DNA of 20,716 nt from positions 1 to 20,716 of the IMG/VR virus record IMGVR_UViG_3300033148_002871; one strand, written 5' to 3'. A program made the translations under genes and the position numbers. Below the pieces are notes generated by a model. It was not told the origin of the DNA and ran no database searches. It was given only the letters and a program-made list of their open reading frames with translations. Positions 7,661 to 14,844 of this stretch are shown piece by piece. Each line of letters starts with the position of its first letter. Position 1 is the first letter of the stretch. Origin of the DNA: a virus.

Positions 7661-8764
7661 GGTATCCACAGTGATGACACCGTAATCTTCACCGTTGAAT
7701 CGAGGTTTCCCGGCAACGTAAATTAGGTCAGTCGCCACGCCGGGCTTGCGTCCATAGTCGAACATTTTGGCGTACCAACTGGGGCGCTGAGCGTAAGCGT
7801 GAACACCGGCTTGGGCACCCAGGAACAGCGCACGAGCAATACTCACAGTATAGGTCGCATTAGCCGAATCGCCGGATTCAAAGTATGTCTCCGGACCATT
7901 ACCAGCCGCGCCCGTACGAGTCTGAATCGACTCGCTTTCGTGAATGACCACACCATTCCAGATACCTAACGCGCCGGAGAAGATCGGGTTCTTGCGACCG
8001 CGAATGTTCGCCGCCTGCTGTGCCGCAAGCCACGCAGTCTCACCGCGCAGGGCCTTGGCCTGAAGGGGGTGAATAAGCATCACGTAATGGTCTTCACCGT
8101 CAACCTTCACCGGGCGAATCTTAGGGATCGCCGCTTGCGCCTTGCGCTTGATGATGTCGATGACCTTAGTACCGAACAGAAAATCCAAGTAATCGGTGGC
8201 ATCATCTTGACCGATCGTCGCATCAGACGTACCGGTCGTAACGACACCGGCAGCAGTTTGACCGCCGTACCATTTCCTGTTATTGCTAGGCGACACCGCT
8301 GCAACAATCGTCCCGTCATCATCCCGAATTGCAGGATTGGCGAGACCTGAGAGCGCAAGGAACGTATCGTTGTCGAACATGTTAGCGAGCCACTCCGACA
8401 ATGCATCCTTGGCCTCGGCCATAAGATTGAAAACGGTTCGCTGCGCCGTCATCTTGCCCTTGAGCCTTACACCATTACCACGCTCGTGAACCGTCGTAGA
8501 CCAATCATAGAGGGTCAAGTTTTCCTCATTGCCTTCGATTGTCCCATCATCGCCAGTGCCCTGACCCTTCAACTGCATGCGCAGGCCAAAGGTGATCTTA
8601 TCACCCTTGGATTTGGTCAGTTCGTTCTTGACTTGAATGATATTGCTGGCGGTTTCACCAACGAATTTGCCAAACCACATCTTCTTCAAGGCATCCCGAA
8701 ACAGGGCCGCAGACCACACCTCTTTCGTTAGATTGTCATCACTTCTAAAAGCTGTATCAGCCAT
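7643..8764 (-). CDS. Major capsid protein, N4-gp56-like family
   Basis: 373 aa from ATG 8764 (MADTAFRSDDNLTKEVWSAA). A GGAGAAAGGAA ribosome site lies upstream; a longer in-frame start at 8815 would run back through the terminator hairpin and is rejected. The N-terminal 'LTKEVWSAALFRDALKKMWF' and following 'KNELTKSKGDKITFGLRMQL' and 'ERGNGVRLKGKMTAQRTVF' are characteristic of the N4-gp56/DUF4043 group of HK97-fold capsid proteins. 'HYVMLIHPLQAKALRGETAW' and 'GALGIWNGVVIHESESI' in the second half fit the P-domain of that group. The scaffold is encoded separately just upstream, as expected. A terminator-like hairpin only 33 bp before the start implies readthrough, antitermination or mRNA processing must deliver its message. 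Confidence 0.9.
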   Translation of the reverse strand: MADTAFRSDDNLTKEVWSAALFRDALKKMWFGKFVGETASNIIQVKNELTKSKGDKITFGLRMQLKGQGTGDDGTIEGNEENLTLYDWSTTVHERGNGVRLKGKMTAQRTVFNLMAEAKDALSEWLANMFDNDTFLALSGLANPAIRDDDGTIVAAVSPSNNRKWYGGQTAAGVVTTGTSDATIGQDDATDYLDFLFGTKVIDIIKRKAQAAIPKIRPVKVDGEDHYVMLIHPLQAKALRGETAWLAAQQAANIRGRKNPIFSGALGIWNGVVIHESESIQTRTGAAGNGPETYFESGDSANATYTVSIARALFLGAQAGVHAYAQRPSWYAKMFDYGRKPGVATDLIYVAGKPRFNGEDYGVITVDTCVDPD

Positions 8765-8796
8765 GATTAAGTTTCCTTTCTCCGCAGCCGCCGAAC

Positions 8797-8838
8797 AAAA
8801 AACCCCGGCAAGCAACGCCTTCGCGCTGCCTACCGGGG
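8797..8838 (-). terminator. Rho-independent terminator-type hairpin between scaffold and capsid genes
   Basis: On the minus strand the stem CCCCGG...CCGGGG (arms at 8833-8838 and 8803-8808) continues inward with about eight further pairs including G-U pairs, closing near 8820-8822. It is followed directly by six U residues (8802-8797). It shares its upstream 35 bases and its tail with the hairpin at 9763-9810. There is no room for a promoter between it and the capsid ribosome site, so termination is probably partial or regulated. Confidence 0.8.
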
Positions 8839-8893
8839 CTCGGATTGTTTCCGTTATCCCTAAGCTGCGTCTGTTATGTTCAGCCTGTCAGGG

Positions 8894-9649
8894 CTACTTC
8901 TTGACGGTGAGCATGTCTTCTAATTTAGAATTGGCCCGAAGCTGTTTTTCCAACTCAGCCTCAGGCATGCTCATAAACCTGTCATATTCCGCACCCAATT
9001 CCGACACGTCGCCACCGCCGCTGCCCTTAGGGGTCGAACCTTCCTTAAGTTTGTCCACGAGGCGGGCATTTCTGACCGCCTCACTACGCTTGCGAAGCAT
9101 AGGAGAACGCCGCAAGCAGCATTCATACGCTTCGCGTGCGGGGTCGGGGCTGTTGTTGATATTGATCTTGTCACCCTTGGTCAGGTGCGACCCGCCCTCT
9201 CGAAGAACGGTATCGTAATCCAGCCCTTCACCCATCTTTTCAGCCGTCAATTCCGCTCTGGCCGTTTCCTCGGATTCCATATACCGGCGACTAAGAGCTT
9301 CCTGTTCGTTTTTTTGAACCTGAGCTTTGTCTTGCTCGCGCACCTTGGCGAATAACTTTCTCGCCTCGGCAACGGTAAGAACATCATCATCGTCAAGCTC
9401 ATCATCAGTGTCCTCCTTGCTCTTGGCTCGATCAGCCAATTGCAAGTTGAGATCGGTCAGTTGTTGTTGGAGTGATCCTATCTGCTCCTCCAACTGTTGC
9501 CGCCTCTGTCGCTCGGCTTGAACATCCTTGACCAGCCCCTTCGCTTCCTTGGTCTGCATTATGTCGAAACCATCCGGAAGCTTCGGCTGCTCATTAGTGT
9601 TCTGCGACTCCGAGTTGTCGCTACCAGTATTTTTTTCTTCGTCAGCCAT
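8894..9649 (-). CDS. Capsid scaffolding protein
   Basis: 251 aa from ATG 9649 (MADEEKNTGSDNSESQNTNE), chosen because AAGGAGT lies nine bases upstream; a TTG at 9685 is an implausible extension. The protein is highly charged and low in aromatic residues. It has an acidic, Asn/Ser-rich start and a predicted coiled coil at residues about 45-80 (QAERQRRQQLEEQIGSLQQQ). It also has an acidic DDELDDDDV stretch and a C-terminal helix ending ELEKQLRANSKLEDM. This architecture and its location between portal and major capsid genes are typical of phage scaffolding proteins, which guide procapsid assembly through a C-terminal helical capsid-binding segment. Sequence similarity was not tested. The gene is bracketed by two related terminators, so it may be expressed as its own unit. 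Confidence 0.82.
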   Translation of the reverse strand: MADEEKNTGSDNSESQNTNEQPKLPDGFDIMQTKEAKGLVKDVQAERQRRQQLEEQIGSLQQQLTDLNLQLADRAKSKEDTDDELDDDDVLTVAEARKLFAKVREQDKAQVQKNEQEALSRRYMESEETARAELTAEKMGEGLDYDTVLREGGSHLTKGDKININNSPDPAREAYECCLRRSPMLRKRSEAVRNARLVDKLKEGSTPKGSGGGDVSELGAEYDRFMSMPEAELEKQLRANSKLEDMLTVKK

Positions 9650-9654
9650 TGCGA

Positions 9655-9741
9655 TTACTCCTTCCTTGGTTTTTGCGGGCTCCAAGTCGCCCGATACCTG
9701 CTATACCCAGCAGTAAGGTTATCCCGTGAAATACCCGTCAC
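9655..9741 (-). CDS. Candidate 28-aa leader ORF before scaffold gene
   Basis: A GTG at 9741 opens a frame reading VTGISRDNLTAGYSRYRATW followed by SPQKPRKE, ending TAA at 9657-9655, five bases before the scaffold ATG and overlapping its ribosome site. The residue mix looks protein-like, and the stop would place terminating ribosomes on the scaffold start. However, the ribosome site is weak (a GGGG about 13 bases upstream) and no family is recognised. It could be a leader peptide coupling to scaffold translation, or chance. Confidence 0.3.
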   Translation of the reverse strand: MTGISRDNLTAGYSRYRATWSPQKPRKE

Positions 9742-9762
9742 GGTTGCGGTGATTCCCCAAAC

Positions 9763-9810
9763 AAAAAGCCCTGACCAGACCATGCCAAAAGGAATGGCCT
9801 AACCAGGGCT
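9763..9810 (-). terminator. Rho-independent terminator between portal operon and scaffold gene
   Basis: On the minus strand AGCCCTG (9810-9804) pairs with CAGGGCT (9773-9767). The inner stem pairs again around TAGGCCATTCC / GGCATGGTCTG, closing on a TTTT loop. Five U residues follow (9767-9763). It lies 42 bases after the stop of the 54-aa gene. The sequence entering the hairpin is nearly the same as at 8797-8838. Confidence 0.8.
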
Positions 9811-9851
9811 CGGATTTTTGCCGTTGTCCCTACGTATTCAATTGTCAATGA

Positions 9852-10016
9852 CTACTCCAACCGCACACACTCTTCCCTGTTTATGTTGGGTGCATGCCCG
9901 TTGAAAAAATTTACCTTAATGGACCCATGAAAGTCCGGTTGCTCTTCCAATAAACTTTGAAAGTATCGAAGAAGCTTCTCTAAAGTCGCCTTCGTCTTGG
10001 TTGTCTTATCCGTCAT
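9852..10016 (-). CDS. Conserved-position small phage protein, 54 aa
   Basis: ATG at 10016-10014 overlaps the portal's TGA as ATGA, and the frame runs 54 codons to TAG at 9854-9852. The protein begins MTDKTTKTKATLEKLLRYFQ and ends NINREECVRLE. The N-terminal half is basic then helical; the middle holds FHGSIKVNFFNGHAPN, probably beta. It is too short for domain recognition and I do not know the family. Support comes from the stop-start overlap with the portal, sensible composition, and a terminator placed just after its stop, which makes it the last gene of the terminase-portal transcript. A minor packaging or head protein is plausible; no specific function is claimed. Confidence 0.7.
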   Translation of the reverse strand: MTDKTTKTKATLEKLLRYFQSLLEEQPDFHGSIKVNFFNGHAPNINREECVRLE

Positions 10017-11881
10017 GACGCCGCCCCCGCAAGCTCGACCTGGAGCTTCGCCATTTCCATCTGCTGTTTTTGCATCTCCATCTCTTGCTTCTGCACATTT
10101 ATCCTGCGCTGTTCTTCCGCTACTTGAGCCGCCGCCGCCTCCCGCTGCTCAATGTCCTTGACCATCTCATCCTTATTCGGGAGATTCGATACTTCCAGAA
10201 TGTGTTTCGGATTGATCGGCAACCCAGCGCGAAGAGCCTCGATCAACAACTCATAATTGGCAAGCTGAATCGTCGGAGCGGTCGGACTCTGAGATACCTT
10301 GACTCCGTATCGCCCCGTGGCGAATGATGTAAGCTGCTCCATATCCACATCGAGATTCTTCTCGCTGATGAGCGCAGCGATCTCCGCATCAGAATACAAC
10401 TTCGATCTGCTGTTTCCAGTTATGTCCGGTAGACGAATGAAATCCACCAGGGTTTGCGCGTAAATCTGGCGGGTGAAGTTGAAGTTATCAAAGAGGATTT
10501 CGTTAACGAGCATCCCCTGATTCTTCCGCAAAAGCGCCAGCCGCCCGGATTCGTGTGCCGAGGATTCTCGCCCTTGAAGATCGGGGTTCACCCCGCTAAT
10601 CCGGTCTATATCCGCCGAGCTCTGCTCCGCTATCGTCATATGTCCTACCGAAAGCGGAGAAGGATTGATCCGCTCCAATGTCTTACCCGGGTTAAGCTTG
10701 ATCTGATGACCGGGTTTAGAGCCGAACTCTTTCAACTCATCCCAGCCTTCAGAAGTCAGGGCGTCACGATCCCCCATCCATCCGCTATTCGCCGATTGAT
10801 TCAGATGATGAAGCACCTGAGATCGCCGCTTATTGTGTTCCTTTTGCGGGTCGACAAGGTTGTCTATTACCCCCATGATGTTATCGTTTACGTGATAAGG
10901 GCAGAATCGAGCAAAAGGATAAACCGTCAAACCGCCATACGGATCGTCCCTGTTTTCCAACAGAATATCACCGGTAAACGTAGTGACGTGGAGCACGGGC
11001 GCAATCCGCTCCTTGATCGTCCATACTCCCTTTTCGTTTGCCGTTCTCGCCAGTGCCTTGGCGACGTCCTCCTTCTTGGGACCAATGCGCATAAACTCCA
11101 AAGTGGATACATTCACCAGGAATTTCCGCCGCTCGTAACTGCGCCACCAGCATTCGTAAACCCGGAACCGATATTTCCGTTCGCTGACTCCGTCGCCCCC
11201 TTGCTGCTCATCGCTGTAATCGTTGGTCTCATGAAGTGGATCAGCATCACCGATATCATTACCAGGCATTGCAGGATCGGCTCCTTCCCTTAACGCCGCC
11301 ACGTCAATCTCATTTTTCATATCCGGGTATCGGAGCAGCAATTCCTCCTTATCCGCCCAAAATCGTCGAATGATGTACTTAGCGCTGCGATTGAGATCAT
11401 ACTCCATCACTTCGCGATCTTCGATCACATCGAAGGGAGAGAGCTTTTGGATAACCAAATCCCCGTTCAACGGATCGTTATTGTAGTCGATATCAAAACT
11501 CAACCAGCCCTTACCGCAGATAATCCCATCAAGAAACGCCGCCGAAAATTCCCATTCGCCATTAGAAATGTCCTGAGTATGCTTGGCAAGTTCCGTCAAT
11601 ACAGCTGCAACCTTCTCTGTGCCCCCACGCCGGGCGTAAACCTTGATGTCCTGACGGTTCTGTCGCTGCACGCCGCTCAAAAGATTGATGACTGGCAAGA
11701 TTCGATTAATGGTAAAAGCGGGCCGTCCCTCATTTTTAAGTATTTCCAAATCAGCCGAGTCCCATTGCTCCCCCAGATAGAACCGATACGCCGTCCGTGC
11801 GCGACTACACCAGTTCTGGTTGTCCGCCAGACCTTTCTTAAGAAAACCCTTAACCTTCGCCAATAGTTCTTCGTCGTTCAT
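10013..11881 (-). CDS. Portal protein, P22-like family
   Basis: 622 aa from ATG 11881; a GTG at 11887 overlapping the terminase stop (GTGA) is an equally possible start. Signature segments of P22-type portals are present near the N-terminus: FYLGEQWDSADLEILKNEGR, then PAFTINRILPVINLLSGVQR, then QNRQDIKV. ENRDDPYGGLTVYPFARFCP and 'DNLVDPQKEHNKRRSQVLHH' appear in the middle. The last 70 residues are a Glu/Gln-rich coiled coil (AEEQRRINVQKQEMEMQKQQ), comparable to the C-terminal helical barrel of P22 portals. The dodecameric portal forms the DNA entry vertex, binds the terminase during packaging and later carries the adaptors. It directly follows large terminase, the standard order, with likely translational coupling. 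P22 portal is about 725 aa, so this one is shorter. Confidence 0.93.
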   Translation of the reverse strand: MNDEELLAKVKGFLKKGLADNQNWCSRARTAYRFYLGEQWDSADLEILKNEGRPAFTINRILPVINLLSGVQRQNRQDIKVYARRGGTEKVAAVLTELAKHTQDISNGEWEFSAAFLDGIICGKGWLSFDIDYNNDPLNGDLVIQKLSPFDVIEDREVMEYDLNRSAKYIIRRFWADKEELLLRYPDMKNEIDVAALREGADPAMPGNDIGDADPLHETNDYSDEQQGGDGVSERKYRFRVYECWWRSYERRKFLVNVSTLEFMRIGPKKEDVAKALARTANEKGVWTIKERIAPVLHVTTFTGDILLENRDDPYGGLTVYPFARFCPYHVNDNIMGVIDNLVDPQKEHNKRRSQVLHHLNQSANSGWMGDRDALTSEGWDELKEFGSKPGHQIKLNPGKTLERINPSPLSVGHMTIAEQSSADIDRISGVNPDLQGRESSAHESGRLALLRKNQGMLVNEILFDNFNFTRQIYAQTLVDFIRLPDITGNSRSKLYSDAEIAALISEKNLDVDMEQLTSFATGRYGVKVSQSPTAPTIQLANYELLIEALRAGLPINPKHILEVSNLPNKDEMVKDIEQREAAAAQVAEEQRRINVQKQEMEMQKQQMEMAKLQVELAGAAS

Positions 11882-11883
11882 CG

Positions 11884-14424
11884 TCACATCGCCATTACAC
11901 TAAGTTCGCTGCCTTCGCGATAGGCATCCTTGTAACTCCTACGCCTGCGCGGCAGGTCGGGCGAAATCCGATCCAGGGCATAGTTTCCCATGATCCAGGC
12001 GTCCGCCCGGTCGGGACTCCGACCCAGTCGCTTCTTGATGTCCTCTTTAGGCTCGATCACGATCCGCGTGTTACGAAAATGGTATCGCGGTGCACACAGT
12101 TGCCGCCTCAATTCCAAATCGTCATGCTTCAATTCCACATCGCCCGCTGCTAAATCCTCCGCCGCCTTCCACCACATCTCAGCGCGGACGTTGTGAAACT
12201 TCGCCAGGTTGTTCGACTTTGCGGCGGAATTAATCTCGATAACCTCATATTGGTCCCCGGCCATCTGTCGAAGTTGATCCACCACTCCACCGCCCACGCC
12301 GTCACCATCTACCACGACGGCCTTTACCTTCCGCTCCAAGGCCGTCACATGCAGAAGATTCGCCGTATGCACCAAGTCTTTCTTGCCGTAAATCTTCTCA
12401 TCAAGAATGTCCGTCTCTTCCATGTAGTAGATGACGGTCTCATCGTCGCCGAATCGGGCAACGTCGCAGGCCAGCAGCCGCCGCTTGTAGGGCTTGTGGA
12501 AAGTCACTTCCGCCGCGTTGCGCAGCCATGCGGCCTGTATGACCTGATCCGTACCTTCCAATACATCCCAGGAACCATATAGATATGCCTCGATCAATTC
12601 GGGACGATGCTTGAAACTATCCTTCAACTCGTCGACATATCCTTGAGGCAACCAGGGATTATCAGCAGGCAGCGATTGAACGAACCGCCGATCAGCCGTA
12701 GGCTTATCGATGAATTCTTCTTTCAAAAAAGAGGCAGCGGGATTCGCCGTGAACAACCCCTTGGGCGGGATCGTAATGTCATTGATGACAAGCCGTCGCG
12801 TGGCGCGAAGCGTGCTCACATCATCCCGCGTGCATTCTTCAGCCTGGTCGAGGAAGAAGAATGCATACTCTGCCGAATTGAACTTGCTGAGTGTTTCACG
12901 GTTATCAAGCCCACCGTAATCAAGCTTCACCTTACCACCTATGACGATTTCCTTATCACCTGTCCGTAACTCATATACGTCAGATGGAATAGCCTTTATC
13001 CACGTCTCCAACGTAGTATCAGTGAAGTGCTTGGAAATCTTACGACCCAAGAACCCAACTGGGATAGGGCGCTTGCATGATTCGATCTTGCAATCCTCAA
13101 TGATCTTCAAACAAAGCCAAAACGACCACATGCAGCCCAGGTAACTGTTATGAGTCGGAATCAATGATTTCCCTGCAAGGTAGAGACGGCTTGGGCTGTC
13201 GACTTCAATACATCTAACCGGGACCGTTGTAACTCGGTCACAGGCTACAATATATCGCCTTCTTGTGCGTAAAGTTGGATTGGTGTTCTGTCGAATCTTC
13301 TTGCGATAGAGTCTACATACAGGCAAGGCCGTGCAGAATTTTATACGATATCTGTCCTTGCATCGCTTCCCCTTCAGCCAAGCCTCTGATTGCCGAATAG
13401 TTACCTTAATCCCCAATCCCACAATCAACTCATGCACGTCATGCGCAAGACGTTCGTCGGACAAACATATCTCTACGCTACCGCGATCCGTCACATGGCC
13501 ATCTGAATCAATTAACCCCTGCAACAGCGATAGCCGTTGCTCGATGGAACCTCTCTTATACTCGTCGGGAATATGCTTATTGCGATACAGCCCCATTGCT
13601 TTCAACATGACCGCAAGACCGCGAATGCCCCAACCAAACTTATTGGACTTCTGCTTTTTGAGGACAAAGCCATCCTTGCGTATCTCGTCGATTACTTGCA
13701 AATCCGGGTTAGTAATTGCTCCATTGCGAGCAGTGCCATCTCCTAACCACACCCCTAACGTATAAGGCGGAATCGACAGATCGGCCTGTGGATATTGCAG
13801 CGGATCACATACTCGAACGGAATGATTTATAAACTCATTGTGATATAAAGTTTGGGCTATCTCTTCCGTGGTCCTGATCCCGCCAGCATTGGATTGTTTG
13901 TATTTATATTGCCGTGCAGCATTCCGCAGAGCCAAGTCCGGTTTCTTACCAGTGCCACGCGAGGGGCGCCTCAATCTCCGGGCCGCTCTAAATTCTTCCG
14001 TATGCCTAGCATTATTGCATCGCTCTCGATACATTTCGGTAAACCATTCATGCCCCTTGTCGGCAACAATCTCAGACCCATCGCTAAAACGAACCTTGTA
14101 ACAATCATGCTTACGATAGACAGGACTACGCCCAATAACAGAGCAAGGAACACCGCGCTCATCAAAAACCTGGTTACCAACACGAATGGTCCCCATTGTT
14201 TTCCAACCATCTACCGTAAGTATTGGCGTATCAAGACTTGTGGCTTTCCCGCCTCCCTTTGCCCCGCCGAACAGAACTTCCTTAACAGACGGATTTTCCA
14301 GCAAATCCCATGCAGTGGTCTGCCGGGGAGACAGTTGGAATCGAACAGCCGATTCAGTTGTTGCCGAACCGCTCGATTCTTGCGGCTGATTGTTCTGCAT
14401 TTTGACCATACGTTTTTTCAACAA
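11884..14424 (-). CDS. terL: Terminase large subunit interrupted by an intein
   Basis: 846 codons counted from a TTG at 14424; ATGs at 14409 and 14400 are likelier starts, but none has a clear ribosome site and all overlap the small terminase, suggesting coupling. Numbering from 14424: Walker A is GGAKGGGK (53-60) completed by S427, because residues 61-426 are an intein. After removal the product is about 480 aa, normal for the family. Walker B is FFFLDQAEE (522-530). The RNase H-like nuclease shows LLACDVARFGDDE (D654), VVVDGDGVGGG (D706) and GRSPDRADAW (D805/D808). The enzyme pumps DNA into the procapsid through the portal and cuts concatemers. The unspliced precursor has a broken P-loop and should be inactive for packaging. 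Confidence 0.96.
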   Translation of the reverse strand: MLKKRMVKMQNNQPQESSGSATTESAVRFQLSPRQTTAWDLLENPSVKEVLFGGAKGGGKATSLDTPILTVDGWKTMGTIRVGNQVFDERGVPCSVIGRSPVYRKHDCYKVRFSDGSEIVADKGHEWFTEMYRERCNNARHTEEFRAARRLRRPSRGTGKKPDLALRNAARQYKYKQSNAGGIRTTEEIAQTLYHNEFINHSVRVCDPLQYPQADLSIPPYTLGVWLGDGTARNGAITNPDLQVIDEIRKDGFVLKKQKSNKFGWGIRGLAVMLKAMGLYRNKHIPDEYKRGSIEQRLSLLQGLIDSDGHVTDRGSVEICLSDERLAHDVHELIVGLGIKVTIRQSEAWLKGKRCKDRYRIKFCTALPVCRLYRKKIRQNTNPTLRTRRRYIVACDRVTTVPVRCIEVDSPSRLYLAGKSLIPTHNSYLGCMWSFWLCLKIIEDCKIESCKRPIPVGFLGRKISKHFTDTTLETWIKAIPSDVYELRTGDKEIVIGGKVKLDYGGLDNRETLSKFNSAEYAFFFLDQAEECTRDDVSTLRATRRLVINDITIPPKGLFTANPAASFLKEEFIDKPTADRRFVQSLPADNPWLPQGYVDELKDSFKHRPELIEAYLYGSWDVLEGTDQVIQAAWLRNAAEVTFHKPYKRRLLACDVARFGDDETVIYYMEETDILDEKIYGKKDLVHTANLLHVTALERKVKAVVVDGDGVGGGVVDQLRQMAGDQYEVIEINSAAKSNNLAKFHNVRAEMWWKAAEDLAAGDVELKHDDLELRRQLCAPRYHFRNTRIVIEPKEDIKKRLGRSPDRADAWIMGNYALDRISPDLPRRRRSYKDAYREGSELSVMAM
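13147..14244 (-). mobile_element. Class 3-type intein with LAGLIDADG homing endonuclease inside terL
   Basis: 366 aa, from A61 to N426 of the precursor, splitting Walker A between K60 and S427. Block A reads ATSLDTPILTVDGWKTMGTI, so position 1 is Ala rather than Cys or Ser. Block B is DGSEIVADKGHEW, with His125 and Trp127 two residues later. Block F is VPVRCIEV, with Cys405. Block G is LIPTHN before Ser+1. Trp in block B, Cys in block F and Thr before the penultimate His form the Trp-Cys-Thr signature of class 3 inteins, which start splicing from the block F cysteine. The endonuclease motifs are LGVWLGDGT (223-231) and LLQGLIDSDGH (300-310), both with their catalytic Asp, plus a block D 'KHIPDEY'. 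The element appears intact and possibly mobile. Confidence 0.93.
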
Positions 14425-14836
14425 CGATTTTCACGCCGCCCGTAACAGCAACATCCTGACGATTGCTCCATCGTAAGCGGTTGCGATTCGTCAGCCAAAG
14501 AGTTATCGCCTGTATACTCGGTTGAACTTGTTTTGTGACGATCTTGCGACCGACGAGATCGCCGTCCTCGTCGAATTTTTCCGTAACCTCGTCATACTCA
14601 TAACCCAGGGCGATCTTCTTCAGCGCCCCCTCGATCTGGGTCGTGTCGTATTCGTCCATCCCGCGCAAGACCGCCTTAGCGAACTCAGGATACTCACGCA
14701 GCCAATCGTCAATCTCGTCCTTGCTTACATCGAACAACTTACCCAGATGCGCCCTGTCAAAACCTCCGGCAGAAGCAACGTAAGCTTGCCTGCAATACTC
14801 AGGCTTGTACTTGCTGATTGTGTCTGTTTCAGTCAT
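14354..14836 (-). CDS. terS: Terminase small subunit
   Basis: 160 aa, ATG 14836, eight bases after the upstream gene's stop, with AGG nearby. Residues 8-50 (KYKPEYCRQAYVASAGGFDR, then AHLGKLFDVSKDEIDDWLRE) have the helix-turn-helix pattern of small terminase DNA-binding domains. 'YPEFAKAVLRGMDEYDTTQI' leads into the helical oligomerisation region, and 'QPSIQAITLWLTNRNRLRW' near 105-123 is a recognisable motif of this family. The protein recognises the packaging site and loads the large subunit. The last 20 or so codons overlap the start of terL in another frame, consistent with coupled synthesis in a fixed ratio. Confidence is high because of both motif and neighbour. Confidence 0.9.
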   Translation of the reverse strand: MTETDTISKYKPEYCRQAYVASAGGFDRAHLGKLFDVSKDEIDDWLREYPEFAKAVLRGMDEYDTTQIEGALKKIALGYEYDEVTEKFDEDGDLVGRKIVTKQVQPSIQAITLWLTNRNRLRWSNRQDVAVTGGVKIVVEKTYGQNAEQSAARIERFGNN

Positions 14837-14844
14837 CGCACAAC

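Noticed and set aside
8765-8815. 17-codon N-terminal extension of the major capsid protein
   Set aside because: It would be translated from the terminator hairpin and its U run; the ATG at 8764 has its own ribosome site and gives the expected N-terminus.
8845-8864. Minus-strand TAGGGATAAC resembling the first ten bases of the I-SceI homing site
   Set aside because: The remaining bases do not match the site, and the string is part of the repeated lead-in of the two terminators. Coincidence is the simplest reading.
9724-9743. Small palindrome CCGTGA / TCACGG upstream of the scaffold gene
   Set aside because: Only six paired bases with an eight-base gap; too short to separate from chance without further copies.
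9843-9848. Perfect TTGACA on the minus strand after the 54-aa gene
   Set aside because: No -10-like hexamer occurs 16-18 bases downstream, and a terminator follows immediately.
11884-14424. The 846-codon terminase as a fusion or a misassembled chimera
   Set aside because: The extra 366 residues start and end exactly within Walker A and carry complete splicing and endonuclease blocks, so an intein explains the length without error.
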